This document shows, piece by piece, positions 6,149-14,460 of a stretch of DNA of 26,740 nucleotides (position 1 is its first letter; each line of letters opens with the position of its first letter). Location: contig DGRR01000195.1 in NCBI GenBank assembly GCA_002389995.1, positions 1 to 26,740 of the forward strand. The letters run 5' to 3'. Origin of the DNA: Ruminococcus sp. UBA4383 (GTDB lineage: Bacteria > Bacillota > Clostridia > Oscillospirales > Ruminococcaceae). Position numbers and translations under genes: made by a program. The notes under the pieces were generated by a model. The model worked only from the letters and a program-made list of their open reading frames with translations, ran no database searches and was not told where the DNA came from.

Positions 6149-8770
6149 ATGGCAAAAGAACTCGCAAAAGCTTATAATCCAAAAGATTTCGAGGACAGAA
6201 TCTATGCCGCATGGAATGACAAAGGCTGTTTCCATGCGGAAATTGACCCCGAAAAAACTCCCTTCACTATCGTTATCCCCCCTCCGAATATTACAGGTCA
6301 GCTCCATATGGGTCATGCCCTCGATGAAACTTTGCAGGATATCCTTATCCGCTGGAAAAGAATGAGCGGCTATGCGGCACTCTGGCTGCCCGGTACCGAC
6401 CATGCCGCTATCGCTACCGAGGCTAAAATCGTTGAGGCTATGCGCAAGGAAGGCATAACAAAAGAAGACCTCGGTCGTGACGGCTTCATGAAACGTGCAT
6501 GGGAATGGAAAAAACAGTACGGCGGACGTATCGTTGAACAGCTTAAAAAACTCGGCTCATCATGCGACTGGTCAAGAGAACGTTTCACAATGGACGAAGG
6601 CTGTTCAAAGGCTGTAAAGGAAGTTTTCGTTAAATATTATCAGAAAGGTCTCATCTACCGTGGCGAAAGAATTATAAACTGGTGTCCCAAATGCCGTACA
6701 TCTCTTTCAGATGCAGAAGTAACCTATGAGGATCAGGCAGGTCATTTCTGGCATCTGCGCTATAAGATAAAGGACAGTGACGGATACCTCGAACTCGCTA
6801 CAACAAGACCCGAAACTCTCCTCGGTGATACCGCAGTTGCAGTAAACCCCAATGACGAACGCTATAAGGATTTAGTTGGAAAAACTGTTATTCTCCCCAT
6901 TGTTCACCGTGAAATTCCTGTTGTTGCAGATGATTACGTTGAAATGGATTTCGGTACGGGTGTTGTTAAAATTACCCCTGCCCATGACCCTAACGACTTT
7001 GAAGTAGGTCTGAGACATAATCTCCCTGTTATCAACGTTATGAACGATGATGCAACTATTGTTGACGATTACCCCGCATATGCAGGTATGGACAGATATG
7101 AGGCAAGAAAGAAAATCGTTGAGGATCTGGAAAAGGAAGGCGCACTCGTTGAAATTGAGGATTACAGTCATAATGTTGGTACTTGCTACCGCTGCGGAAC
7201 TACTGTTGAACCAAAAGTTTCTACTCAGTGGTTTGTCAAGATGAAACCCCTCGCCCAGCCTGCTATTGATGCCGTTAAGAACGGTGATACAAAATTCGTT
7301 CCCGAAAGATTCAATAAAATATATTTCCACTGGCTTGAAAATATCCGTGACTGGTGCATTTCCCGTCAGATATGGTGGGGGCATCAGATTCCTGCATTCT
7401 ACTGCGATGAGTGCGGTGAAATGACCGTTACAAAGGAAAGTTCCTGCAACTGTCCGAAATGCGGAAAGCCTATGAGACAAGACCCCGATACCCTCGATAC
7501 ATGGTTCAGTTCTGCGCTCTGGCCTTTCTCAACTCTCGGATTCCCCGAAAAAACTCCCGATTTGGACTATTTCTATCCCACAAACACACTTGTTACAGGA
7601 TATGATATTATTTTCTTCTGGGTAATAAGAATGATGTTCAGCGGACTCGAAAACATGGGTAAAGTTCCGTTTGATACTGTCCTGATTCACGGTCTTGTAA
7701 GGGATTCTCAGGGTCGCAAGATGTCAAAATCCCTCGGAAACGGTATCGACCCGCTCGAAGTTATTGAGAATTACGGTGCGGACGCTCTGAGATTCATGCT
7801 CGCAACAGGCAACTCCCCCGGAAATGATATGCGCTATATTGACGATAAAGTAAAGGCTGCCCGTAATTTCGCAAATAAACTCTGGAATGCATCAAGATTT
7901 ATCATGATGAACCTCCCCGAAAACTTTGAGTTCAAAGGTCTGCCCAGTGAACTTGAATTAGAGGACAAGTGGCTCGTAAATAAATTCAATCAGCTTGCAA
8001 AAGAAGTAAATGAAAACCTCGAAAAATATGAACTTGGTGTTGCTTCACAGAAAATCTATGACTTCATATGGGACGTTTACTGCGACTGGTATATCGAACT
8101 CACAAAGCCCAGAATACAGACCGGCGGTGATACCATGGCAAAGGCTCAGGCTGTTCTTGTATGGGCTATGCAGGGTATGCTCAAACTTCTCCACCCGTTC
8201 ATGCCTTTCATAACAGAGGAAATATGGCAGGTTCTCACTAATGAGAAATCTATGATTATCCTCGAAACTTATCCCACATATGACGAAAACATAAATTTCT
8301 CTGCTGAGGAAAAGGCTTTTGAAAAGATTATATCCGCTATAAAGGCTGTAAGAAATACAAGAACCGATATGAATGTTCCGCCCTCCGTAAAGGCTAAAAT
8401 CTTCATCGAAACAGAAGATAAAGATGTTTTTGAAAACGGAAAAATATTCTTTGAAAAACTTGCTTCTGCATCTGCCGTTGAAATAGGCGACAGCTTTGAA
8501 CACGAAAACTGTGCAAATGCCGTTACCGATTCCGCAAGAATATTTATCCCTATGGACGAACTCGTTGACAAGGATAAGGAAATCGCCCGCCTCGAAAAGG
8601 AAAAGGCTAAGGTTCAGAAAGACCTCGATTTCCTTAACAATAAACTCAATAATCAGGGATTTATCGCTAAAGCCCCCGAAAAACTCATAGAGGCTGAAAA
8701 GGCTAAACTCGCAAAGGCTATCGAAAAAATGGAGAAAATCAACCAGTCCATTGAGGCTTTCAGAAAATAA
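6149..8770 (+). CDS. valS: Valyl-tRNA synthetase
   Basis: Charges tRNA-Val with valine in the cytoplasm. The 873 residues match a full-length bacterial class I enzyme. The HIGH motif appears as HMGH at 53-56 after PPPNITGQL, and the KMSKS loop as GRKMSKSLGNG near 522-532. Cysteine pairs (WCPKC, YCRCGTTVEPK-like, and CDECG with CPKCGKP) suggest bound zinc. The editing domain lies between the two halves of the Rossmann fold. The last 70 residues are Lys/Glu-rich and form the ValS C-terminal coiled coil. The start follows AAAGGAGA. Expression is controlled by the T-box just upstream. The stop overlaps the next gene's start by one base (TAATG), implying translational coupling. Confidence 0.98.
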   Translation: MAKELAKAYNPKDFEDRIYAAWNDKGCFHAEIDPEKTPFTIVIPPPNITGQLHMGHALDETLQDILIRWKRMSGYAALWLPGTDHAAIATEAKIVEAMRKEGITKEDLGRDGFMKRAWEWKKQYGGRIVEQLKKLGSSCDWSRERFTMDEGCSKAVKEVFVKYYQKGLIYRGERIINWCPKCRTSLSDAEVTYEDQAGHFWHLRYKIKDSDGYLELATTRPETLLGDTAVAVNPNDERYKDLVGKTVILPIVHREIPVVADDYVEMDFGTGVVKITPAHDPNDFEVGLRHNLPVINVMNDDATIVDDYPAYAGMDRYEARKKIVEDLEKEGALVEIEDYSHNVGTCYRCGTTVEPKVSTQWFVKMKPLAQPAIDAVKNGDTKFVPERFNKIYFHWLENIRDWCISRQIWWGHQIPAFYCDECGEMTVTKESSCNCPKCGKPMRQDPDTLDTWFSSALWPFSTLGFPEKTPDLDYFYPTNTLVTGYDIIFFWVIRMMFSGLENMGKVPFDTVLIHGLVRDSQGRKMSKSLGNGIDPLEVIENYGADALRFMLATGNSPGNDMRYIDDKVKAARNFANKLWNASRFIMMNLPENFEFKGLPSELELEDKWLVNKFNQLAKEVNENLEKYELGVASQKIYDFIWDVYCDWYIELTKPRIQTGGDTMAKAQAVLVWAMQGMLKLLHPFMPFITEEIWQVLTNEKSMIILETYPTYDENINFSAEEKAFEKIISAIKAVRNTRTDMNVPPSVKAKIFIETEDKDVFENGKIFFEKLASASAVEIGDSFEHENCANAVTDSARIFIPMDELVDKDKEIARLEKEKAKVQKDLDFLNNKLNNQGFIAKAPEKLIEAEKAKLAKAIEKMEKINQSIEAFRK

Positions 8771-9117
8771 TGCGTGATAAATTATTCGCATATGCAAAGG
8801 AAAAATACGGCTCTGTTCCCGAATATCTCTGGCTTTCTGCCCCTGATTATGCCGTATTGAGACATAGTGACAATAAAAAATGGTATGCGCTTTTCATGGA
8901 GGTTAAACGCTCCGTTTTCGGACTCGGTGACGGAAATGTTCAGATAATGAACATAAAATGCAATACCCCCGAAAGAGACTGCCTTATCGCTGAAAACAAG
9001 GCTTTCCCTGCATACCATATGAATAAAAAGCTCTGGACTTCCGTTCTTCTGGACGGGAGTACAGATTTCACTTCACTTTGCAATCTCATTGAACAAAGTT
9101 TTAAATTAACAGAATAA
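8770..9117 (+). CDS. MmcQ/YjbR family protein
   Basis: A 115-residue cytoplasmic protein of the YjbR (CyaY-like fold) family, proposed DNA-binding on structural grounds; its biological role is not established. Diagnostic stretches are the aromatic YLWLSAPDYAVLRHSDNKKWYALFMEV, the central KCNTPERDCLIAENKAFPAYHMNKKLWTSVLLDGS, and a short C-terminal helix with the pattern LIEQSFKLT. Length is normal for the family. It starts on the last base of the valS stop codon with no separate ribosome binding site, so it depends on valS translation. Coexpression with valS probably reflects operon economy rather than shared function. Confidence 0.85.
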   Translation: MRDKLFAYAKEKYGSVPEYLWLSAPDYAVLRHSDNKKWYALFMEVKRSVFGLGDGNVQIMNIKCNTPERDCLIAENKAFPAYHMNKKLWTSVLLDGSTDFTSLCNLIEQSFKLTE

Positions 9118-9128
9118 GGAGTGATTTT

Positions 9129-9431
9129 ATGATTCGACATATCGTAATGTTCAGACTTAAAGATACAGACGAAAAAACTGCCCTCGAAAATGCTGCTGAG
9201 GCAAAGAAACGCTTCAACAATGTAATTGAAAATGTGGAAACCCTTAAAAAAGGTGAACTGGTTATCAATTCCGAAAAAGCTCCGCAGGATAATTTCACAA
9301 TATCCCTTATCTGCGATTTTGATGATATTGACGGACTTAATGCCTATCAGGTTCACCCAGCACACGTTGAATTTGCAAAATTTCTCGGAACTGTAAAAAC
9401 AGACAGGGCTTGTATAGACTATGAATATTAA
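9129..9431 (+). CDS. Dabb (stress-responsive alpha/beta barrel) domain protein
   Basis: A 100-residue single-domain Dabb protein, a dimeric ferredoxin-like fold found in many small bacterial proteins of unclear role. The family signature is visible: MIRHIVMFRLKD at the start, a central helix rich in Ala, Lys and Glu, a second beta segment ending ICDFDDIDGLNAYQVHPAHV, and the closing VKTDRACIDYEY. The His of the HPAH turn is typical. The start follows AAGGAG at good spacing. It lies 11 bases after the YjbR gene and overlaps folC by 11 bases, so it is inside the valS-folC operon. Confidence 0.88.
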   Translation: MIRHIVMFRLKDTDEKTALENAAEAKKRFNNVIENVETLKKGELVINSEKAPQDNFTISLICDFDDIDGLNAYQVHPAHVEFAKFLGTVKTDRACIDYEY

Positions 9432-10674
9432 TCAGTGCATGAGTTTTATAAACTCTTACAGCAAATCAGGCGGGAAAATTACAGACTTGTCAAGGGCAAG
9501 GGAACTTATGGACAGTATCGGAAATCCCGAAAACAGACTTAAATTCGTCCATATCGCAGGTACTAACGGAAAAGGTTCTACTCTTGAATATATTTCAGAT
9601 GCACTTATTCTTTCAGGCTATAAAACAGGTCAGTTCACTTCCCCTTTTATCCTGAAATATAACGACAGAATAAGAATCAACGGCACGGAAATTGATGACG
9701 AATCGCTCTGCGATATAGCTGAATTTGTCAGAAGCAAGGTATCTGACAGGGAATATTCACAGTTTGAAATTACTATGGCTGTCGCTTTTCTGTGGTTTGA
9801 ACGTGAAAAATGCGATATTGTTGTTCTCGAAACGGGTATCGGCGGTCTGCTTGACTGCACAAATGTAATTCCCTCGCCCCTGCTGTCGGTGATAACTTCA
9901 ATATCCCTCGACCATACCGCACTTCTCGGAAATACCGTTGAGGAAATTGCCGTCCAGAAAGCAGGAATTATAAAGGAAAATTCCGCTGTTGTCGTTTCTC
10001 AGGACAATAAGGAAAATGTCATTGATATAATGCTCAAAACCGCTAAGGCTAAAAATTCGGAGTTCTTACAGCATGAAGATACTTCCCCATACGGTGACGG
10101 CGGTCTGTATGCATCATTTATATACAAGGGTCAGCGTTATCAGCCGAAAATGGCAGGGATTCACCAGTATTACAACGCCATAACCGCACTTACAGCCTGC
10201 TGTTACCTGCGAAAAAAAGGCTTTGATATTCCTGATGAGAGTATTAAAAAATCAATCGAAACAACTCAGGTCATGGCAAGAGTACAGATAATTGACGGTC
10301 AGCCTCCTGTTATCGTTGACGGCGGTCATAACCCGTCAGGTGCTTCAATGCTCGCATTAACTCTCATGTACCTCGGCACAAGAGGTCATAAGATATATAC
10401 TGTAATGGGTATGATAGATTCAAAGGATTACTGCGAATGTGTAAAGGCAATCGCTCCGCTTTCGGATAATTTCATTGCAGTTGACGGATTCGCTCCGAAT
10501 GCCGTAAAAGCTGAGGATATCGCTGATATCGCATCATTCTATACAAAGGCTGAAACCGCTGAATCACTTGAAACTGCCGTTGAAAATGCAAAAAATCTTG
10601 CACTTGAAAATAACGGCATAGTAGTTGTATGCGGTTCTCTGTATCTTGCAAGCGAATATCTGAATATGAAATAA
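9421..10674 (+). CDS. folC: Folylpolyglutamate / dihydrofolate synthase
   Basis: Adds glutamate to folates (and possibly to dihydropteroate) using ATP. The 417-residue length is standard. The P-loop HIAGTNGKGST sits at about 44-54, the Mur-ligase-like FTSPFILKYNDRI loop follows, then an ETGIGGLLDCTN metal/nucleotide block and the C-terminal DGGHNPSGA motif. The start at 9421 overlaps the Dabb gene by 11 bases. No clean ribosome binding site is needed if the two are coupled. A strong terminator 5 bases after the stop ends the valS operon. Pairing of valS with folC is common in Firmicutes and supports the assignment. Confidence 0.95.
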   Translation: MNINQCMSFINSYSKSGGKITDLSRARELMDSIGNPENRLKFVHIAGTNGKGSTLEYISDALILSGYKTGQFTSPFILKYNDRIRINGTEIDDESLCDIAEFVRSKVSDREYSQFEITMAVAFLWFEREKCDIVVLETGIGGLLDCTNVIPSPLLSVITSISLDHTALLGNTVEEIAVQKAGIIKENSAVVVSQDNKENVIDIMLKTAKAKNSEFLQHEDTSPYGDGGLYASFIYKGQRYQPKMAGIHQYYNAITALTACCYLRKKGFDIPDESIKKSIETTQVMARVQIIDGQPPVIVDGGHNPSGASMLALTLMYLGTRGHKIYTVMGMIDSKDYCECVKAIAPLSDNFIAVDGFAPNAVKAEDIADIASFYTKAETAESLETAVENAKNLALENNGIVVVCGSLYLASEYLNMK

Positions 10675-10678
10675 AAAA

Positions 10679-10703
10679 ATGCGTAACCGCAACGGTTACG
10701 CAT
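10679..10703. terminator. Bidirectional intrinsic terminator after folC
   Basis: A perfect 11-bp stem (10679-10689 with 10693-10703) and 3-base loop, flanked by A-runs on the left and T-runs on the right. It serves both folC and the converging DUF1858 gene. Confidence 0.93.
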
Positions 10704-10718
10704 TTTTTATGAGTTGAA

Positions 10719-10925
10719 TTACTTTGTTTCGGCAAGTTTTTCGTTTATAGCCTTTACAAGTTCGTCAGCATTTACGCCGTGAACCATAGCAGCTTCTTCG
10801 ATAGATTCATTCTGTGATGCAGGACAGCCGAGACAGTGCATACCGATGCTGAGAAGAATGGGAGCAACGTCCATATTGATTTCGAGAAGTTCACCGATTT
10901 TAGTTTCTTTTGTAATCTGAGCCAT
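10719..10925 (-). CDS. DUF1858 / hybrid-cluster-associated CxxC protein
   Basis: A 68-residue protein matching the DUF1858 type, also described as a hybrid-cluster-protein-associated redox disulfide domain. Features are the N-terminal ITKETKIGELLEINMDVAPILLSIGMHCLGCPAS-type layout (in segments: TKIGELLE, APILLSIGM, CLGC), then a helical VNADELVKAIN tail. The CLGC pair can form a redox disulfide or bind metal. The start follows GGAGG at 8-base spacing. It is divergent from a TetR-family regulator, whose short shared promoter region suggests that the regulator controls it. The physiological partner is unknown, and no hybrid cluster protein gene lies in this window. Confidence 0.85.
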   Translation of the reverse strand: MAQITKETKIGELLEINMDVAPILLSIGMHCLGCPASQNESIEEAAMVHGVNADELVKAINEKLAETK

Positions 10926-10952
10926 TGATTTTTCCTCCGAAAAAGTATTTGA

Positions 10953-10981
10953 TTGACAAATGTCAAGGTTTATGATATAAT
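10953..10981 (+). promoter_or_regulatory. Promoter for the TetR gene, with TTGACA/TGTCAA palindrome
   Basis: TTGACA (10953-10958), 17-base spacer, TATAAT (10976-10981) on the plus strand. The -35 element is one arm of a palindrome TTGACA-AA-TGTCAA at 10953-10966, a good candidate operator for autoregulation. Confidence 0.75.
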
Positions 10982-11008
10982 AATAACACAGCTTATTGAA
11001 TTTGTCAA
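10980..11008 (-). promoter_or_regulatory. Divergent promoter for the DUF1858 gene
   Basis: On the minus strand TTGACA (11008-11003), 17-base spacer, TATTAT (10985-10980). Its -10 overlaps the -10 of the TetR promoter by two bases, so the two promoters are likely to compete and to share a repressor. Confidence 0.65.
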
Positions 11009-11048
11009 GGGCTTGTCACAAACTTTTACAGAATGAGGTATTTTGTCA

Positions 11049-11597
11049 ATGTATCAGGGAAAAAACAAAACTGCATTAATGTCACAGAAAATGATATCGG
11101 AAGCTATGCTTGAAATGCTTGAAATACAGCCGTTTTCCGATATAAGCATAAGTGAACTGTGCAAGAGGGCTGATGTTTCAAGACAGACTTTCTATTCGGC
11201 TTTCGGCACAAAGGAAAATGTTATTATCTATGAATTGCAGCATAACTGCTGTTTCACTCCGCAGAACAATGAAAACACCTGCAAATCAGCATCGTTCAGA
11301 AAATTCTGCAAGGATTACAGCAAGTATATAATAGATAAAAGAAAAATTCTCGAAATACTCGTAAAAAATGATATGATGCATTATCTTTATGATGTGCAGT
11401 ATCAGAATTTCATGGACTGCGGATATTTTATGCGTGACCTTGATGATGAAAGCAGAATTTACCTTGTGGATTTCATCACAGGAGGAATGAACAGCATTGC
11501 AAAGAATTATGTTCTTTCAGGCTGTAATGCAGACGAAAAATTCCTTGAAAACATAATGTTCCGACTTTTCGGAGGGCTTTACTTCACAGGTCACTGA
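11049..11597 (+). CDS. TetR/AcrR-family transcriptional regulator
   Basis: A 182-residue DNA-binding regulator. The N-terminal helix-turn-helix is clear at about 30-57 (FSDISISELCKRADVSRQTF, then FGTKENV). The C-terminal two-thirds is the ligand-binding or dimerisation region, with YLVDFITGGMNSIAKNYVLSG resembling TetR-like C-terminal domains of the DhaS group. The ATG at 11049 is preferred over the TTG at 11043 because GAGG lies at 11035-11038. It is divergent from the DUF1858 gene and its 3' end overlaps the converging DUF3810 gene by 7 bases. TTGACA/TGTCAA elements in its promoter may be its own operators. The inducer is unknown. Confidence 0.88.
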   Translation: MYQGKNKTALMSQKMISEAMLEMLEIQPFSDISISELCKRADVSRQTFYSAFGTKENVIIYELQHNCCFTPQNNENTCKSASFRKFCKDYSKYIIDKRKILEILVKNDMMHYLYDVQYQNFMDCGYFMRDLDDESRIYLVDFITGGMNSIAKNYVLSGCNADEKFLENIMFRLFGGLYFTGH

Positions 11598-12691
11598 TTT
11601 TCAGGCGGATAGTAGTAGTCAAGGAGAAGATTTACCATTCTCGAATAACTCTCAATACCGTCCTCAACACCGTTTATTTTAAGGCTTGCATCAGAGGCGG
11701 CAGTTGATACGGAGCTGACTGTTTCGGTGTCGATTAATTCTTTTTCCTCATTTTCCTCCCAGTAATTTTCGGGCAGGAATCTGAACCAGTCATTTGTAAC
11801 TTTTTCGGAAATATTACCCGTAAGTTCATAGCCTGATGATATTTTATTCTTGTATATCTGATTATGGACATATTCAAGGGCTTCAAGATAACCGCTGTAC
11901 TGTACCTGCGGTTCATCACTCAGGCAGGTCGCCACGAATGATACAAAATTCGCTTCGTCCTCCTGAATGAATCCTTTGAGATGTGCATATTCATGACAGA
12001 GAACTTCGGGCAGATTTGTCCGCACCATATCACCATTATAATTCGCCTCCATTGAAAATGGAAAATACATTCCGAGAAGATTTGACTGACTCATGAAATA
12101 TGAAAACTGTATGGGCTTTGCCTTCGGGTAATAGCCTGCAAGCTGCGGATATGTTTCTGCGGCTTTTTTCATAGCCCTGACAGCTTCTTTCTGCGGGTCA
12201 ATAGTCAGTTCAAAACAGTTATTTTCATCACGGGGGACTTTTTCTGACAAGTCGTTGCATTTGTCAATCAGAATCGAATACAGTGAGACAAGTTCTTCTT
12301 TCGGGTGTTCCTTTGATTCAAAATATCTCTGCGAAAAGGTTGTACAGCCATACATTATGAAACAGTTAAGGCTCTCCGTAACGCTTACAAATGCCAGTAC
12401 CCACAATGCAAAACATACTGAAAAAGATGATATTTTTTTCCTTGAATTTTTTCTGAATATAAGCAGTATTATCATCAGCGGTATACCAAGTGCAACACAG
12501 AGTATTCCGATTACTATTAAGACTTCCCCGACCGAAAACGGAAAAAGTCCGCTGATAAACGCAAAAGGCTCGGATATGTAATGAAATATCTTATTCGTGT
12601 AAAAATCGGAAAACGGCTTTGAAAACCTCGCAAATACCGCAAGAGCAAACGAAATTACCGTTATGACAAACGGAATCATATATTTTTTCAT
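11591..12691 (-). CDS. DUF3810 membrane protein with HExxH metallopeptidase motif
   Basis: A 366-residue protein of the DUF3810 family. Hydrophobic segments near residues 5-22, 55-79 and 89-112 anchor it in the membrane. The remainder is predicted soluble and carries HEYAH at 233-237, with acidic residues (EDE, 244-246) after it, the pattern of a zinc metallopeptidase. The C-terminal 60 residues are Ser/Glu-rich and low in complexity. The start follows AGAGGAG. It has its own promoter (12719-12747) and converges on the TetR gene with a 7-base overlap and no terminator between them. The substrate is unknown. Peptidase activity rests on the motif only. Confidence 0.85.
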   Translation of the reverse strand: MKKYMIPFVITVISFALAVFARFSKPFSDFYTNKIFHYISEPFAFISGLFPFSVGEVLIVIGILCVALGIPLMIILLIFRKNSRKKISSFSVCFALWVLAFVSVTESLNCFIMYGCTTFSQRYFESKEHPKEELVSLYSILIDKCNDLSEKVPRDENNCFELTIDPQKEAVRAMKKAAETYPQLAGYYPKAKPIQFSYFMSQSNLLGMYFPFSMEANYNGDMVRTNLPEVLCHEYAHLKGFIQEDEANFVSFVATCLSDEPQVQYSGYLEALEYVHNQIYKNKISSGYELTGNISEKVTNDWFRFLPENYWEENEEKELIDTETVSSVSTAASDASLKINGVEDGIESYSRMVNLLLDYYYPPENQ

Positions 12692-12718
12692 TCCTCACAC
12701 TCCTCTCATTTTCCTATT

Positions 12719-12747
12719 ATTATAACACATATCAAAAAAATAATCAA
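12719..12747 (-). promoter_or_regulatory. Promoter for the DUF3810 gene
   Basis: On the minus strand TTGATT (12747-12742), 17-base spacer, TATAAT (12724-12719), about 30 bases before the start codon. Confidence 0.7.
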
Positions 12748-12810
12748 TGGAATTTTATAGTTTATTCGTGATAATCTTCGGAAAATTATTCCTGAGATTT
12801 GAAAAAACTA

Positions 12811-12838
12811 TTGATTTTTTTCTGCGATGCTGTATAAT
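12811..12838 (+). promoter_or_regulatory. Promoter for the phospholipase C-like gene
   Basis: TTGATT (12811-12816), 16-base spacer, TATAAT (12833-12838), then a short leader to the ribosome binding site at 12862-12868. The remainder of the intergenic stretch is AT-rich and unremarkable. Confidence 0.65.
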
Positions 12839-12873
12839 ATAATATAGAACAAAAGAAATATAAGGAGGTATTT

Positions 12874-13911
12874 ATGGGAAAATGGAACAGGGCAAGAAAA
12901 ATTCTTCTTGTCCATACAAACCGCTATAATTCCGAACGCACCACAAAAATAAGAAGCGTTCACCAGACACTTCTCGCAAGGGCTTTGATGATATTGAAAA
13001 ATATAGACCCTGAGACAGAAAACTTTTTCGCACCTATGCTCAAAACTATGATGCAGACTGTCATAAAACCCGACAACAAGGGCGACTGCGAAAACGGCAT
13101 GGGTCTGCATTACTACTGCGCCTCAAATTCTTCGGGTAATAAATATCAGATGAAAGGCGGATACCATGCCAACGGTATAGGCGATTTTTCAAGGAGCGCA
13201 AGAACTATGCTGGAAGAAAATTTCACTATGGCTCTCGCTTTTGGATATGCAGGCTTTCAGAATCAGTGCGCTGATAATTTAGGGCGTGCTGTGCATATGA
13301 TTTCAGATATCTGCTGTCTGCCACACGCTACTAAAATGACATACTATTCATCAAAAAGAAAAATACATAAGGCTTATGAAAATTTTGCGGAGGCTTATTA
13401 TCCCGAATTTCTCCCAGAACAGAATATAAACTCTCTACCTGATATTTTTTCGTCACGCTCAGGAATGGAAAAACCTGTAAATAAAATTGCCGAAAAAATT
13501 TCAAAGGAAATACCTGATTTCCTCTCAGACCCCATAAAGGAAATATCCGACAGGCTCTATCATACGGAAATAGTCGTGGCTTCACTTCTCATGCGCTTCT
13601 ATCAGGATATTCATACTGACGGAAAATACGCAAATTTCATAACCACAGGTCTTGAATGCAATATAAACAATACTCCCCTCTCCCTCAAAGTAACAAAAAA
13701 AGGAATAGAATTTCACGGCGTAAATCCTTTCCCCTCATCAAACCTTAATATCGTCAAAACTAATTTCAATGCCGCCCACAGACATGACGGTATGTATACC
13801 TTTTCCGTGGCAGGCAGCAAAAACGGCAAGGTTATCGAAATTTCAAAGGACAGAATATCTTTGAATAAATTCTCTCCGACAAATAAAAATCAACTGTTTA
13901 AAATAAAATAA
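12874..13911 (+). CDS. Zinc-dependent phospholipase C-like protein, no signal peptide
   Basis: A 345-residue protein resembling the bacterial zinc phospholipase C / alpha-toxin catalytic domain. His141, Asp145, His151, His165 and Glu169 have the same spacing (4, 6, 14, 4) as His118, Asp122, His128, His142 and Glu146 of the Bacillus cereus enzyme. His30, an Asp near 67-71 and His79 can supply the rest of the three-zinc site. Classical members are secreted and use the mature N-terminal Trp as a ligand; here there is no signal peptide and Trp is residue 4, so either it works differently or needs processing. The last 40 residues (GSKNGKVIEI ... KNQLFKI) resemble one ricin-B-type repeat. The start follows AAGGAGG. 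Substrate unproven. Confidence 0.72.
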   Translation: MGKWNRARKILLVHTNRYNSERTTKIRSVHQTLLARALMILKNIDPETENFFAPMLKTMMQTVIKPDNKGDCENGMGLHYYCASNSSGNKYQMKGGYHANGIGDFSRSARTMLEENFTMALAFGYAGFQNQCADNLGRAVHMISDICCLPHATKMTYYSSKRKIHKAYENFAEAYYPEFLPEQNINSLPDIFSSRSGMEKPVNKIAEKISKEIPDFLSDPIKEISDRLYHTEIVVASLLMRFYQDIHTDGKYANFITTGLECNINNTPLSLKVTKKGIEFHGVNPFPSSNLNIVKTNFNAAHRHDGMYTFSVAGSKNGKVIEISKDRISLNKFSPTNKNQLFKIK

Positions 13912-13914
13912 AAT

Positions 13915-13937
13915 ATTCCCCGATTTATTCGGGGAAT
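13915..13937 (+). terminator. Hairpin after the phospholipase C-like gene
   Basis: A 9-bp stem (13915-13923 with 13929-13937) four bases after the stop, loop TTTAT. The downstream run is mixed A and T rather than T-rich, so termination may be inefficient. Confidence 0.55.
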
Positions 13938-13966
13938 AATTAAATATGTAAAATATATTATTTTCC

Positions 13967-13995
13967 TTGCAATTTTCTGAAAAGTATGTTATAAT
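13967..13995 (+). promoter_or_regulatory. Promoter for tRNA-Arg
   Basis: TTGCAA (13967-13972), 17-base spacer, TATAAT (13990-13995), nine bases before the tRNA. Confidence 0.7.
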
Positions 13996-14004
13996 ATCAA
14001 AGAT

Positions 14005-14078
14005 GTCCCGATAGCTCAGTTGGATAGAGCGACCGCCTCCTAAGCGGTAGGCCGGAGGTTCAATTCCTCTTCGGGACG
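14005..14078 (+). tRNA. tRNA-Arg (anticodon CCT), CCA not encoded
   Basis: A 74-base cloverleaf: acceptor GTCCCGA (14005-14011) with TCGGGAC (14071-14077), discriminator G. The anticodon stem ACCGC/GCGGT encloses CTCCTAA, giving anticodon CCT, which reads AGG. The genome sequence after the discriminator is CTT rather than CCA, so the 3' end must be added by nucleotidyltransferase, unlike tRNA-Pro in this window. Confidence 0.95.
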
Positions 14079-14082
14079 CTTA

Positions 14083-14109
14083 AAATCCCCGTCATTATGA
14101 CGGGGATTT
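14083..14109. terminator. Terminator between tRNA-Arg and secreted-protein copy 1
   Basis: A perfect 12-bp stem (14083-14094 with 14098-14109) and 3-base loop, five bases after the tRNA and ten bases before the stop of the minus-strand gene. Flanking A- and T-rich sequence suits termination from both sides. Confidence 0.85.
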
Positions 14110-14118
14110 ACTATTTTA

Positions 14119-14460
14119 TCAGAATCCAAAGAAATCACAAACCTTATCCCACCAGCTCTTTTCAGCTTCTTTGGTTGTTCCGTCAGTGGTAGTGGTTTTA
14201 GATGGTACTGATACAACGTGTTTTGTTGTGTTTAATTTTCTCGGCATTGTCACATGGGCAGTAGGTCTTGAAAGACGGTTTCCGCAGTTGCTGAAAACAA
14301 GATTTGAAGTCATTGTGTGCTTTTCTGTTCCGGGAACTTCCATAATGACTGCGGCAGGTGTTGTCTTTGCGCTTGCGGAGATTGATGCTGTCGGAATTGC
14401 TAAACCTGTTGCCATTGTCATAACTGCCATAGCGGCTGCGATTTTGTTTGTTTTTTTCAT
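14119..14460 (-). CDS. Small secreted protein, tandem copy 1 (113 aa)
   Basis: Not a family I recognise. The ATG at 14460 is chosen because AGAGGT lies just upstream; the earlier ATG at 14478 overlaps that site. Residues 1-32 are a Sec signal peptide: MKKTNK, a hydrophobic Ala/Met-rich core, and an Ala-x-Ala-type end (SASAK). The mature part of about 80 residues has one Cys in FSNCGNRLSRP, a Thr/Lys-rich middle, and a tail ending EAEKSWWDKVCDFFGF with a second Cys, so one disulfide is possible. Copy 2 at 14624 shares the leader, the TEKHTMTSNLVF block and the Trp-Trp tail but differs between them. Candidate roles (bacteriocin, signalling peptide, surface protein) are guesses. Confidence 0.72.
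   Translation of the reverse strand: MKKTNKIAAAMAVMTMATGLAIPTASISASAKTTPAAVIMEVPGTEKHTMTSNLVFSNCGNRLSRPTAHVTMPRKLNTTKHVVSVPSKTTTTDGTTKEAEKSWWDKVCDFFGF

Noticed and set aside
6872..7480. Long minus-strand ORF of 202 codons inside valS, and another at 8045-8797.
   Set aside because: Both are opposite to a fully conserved synthetase, lack ribosome binding sites, and have no recognisable domains.
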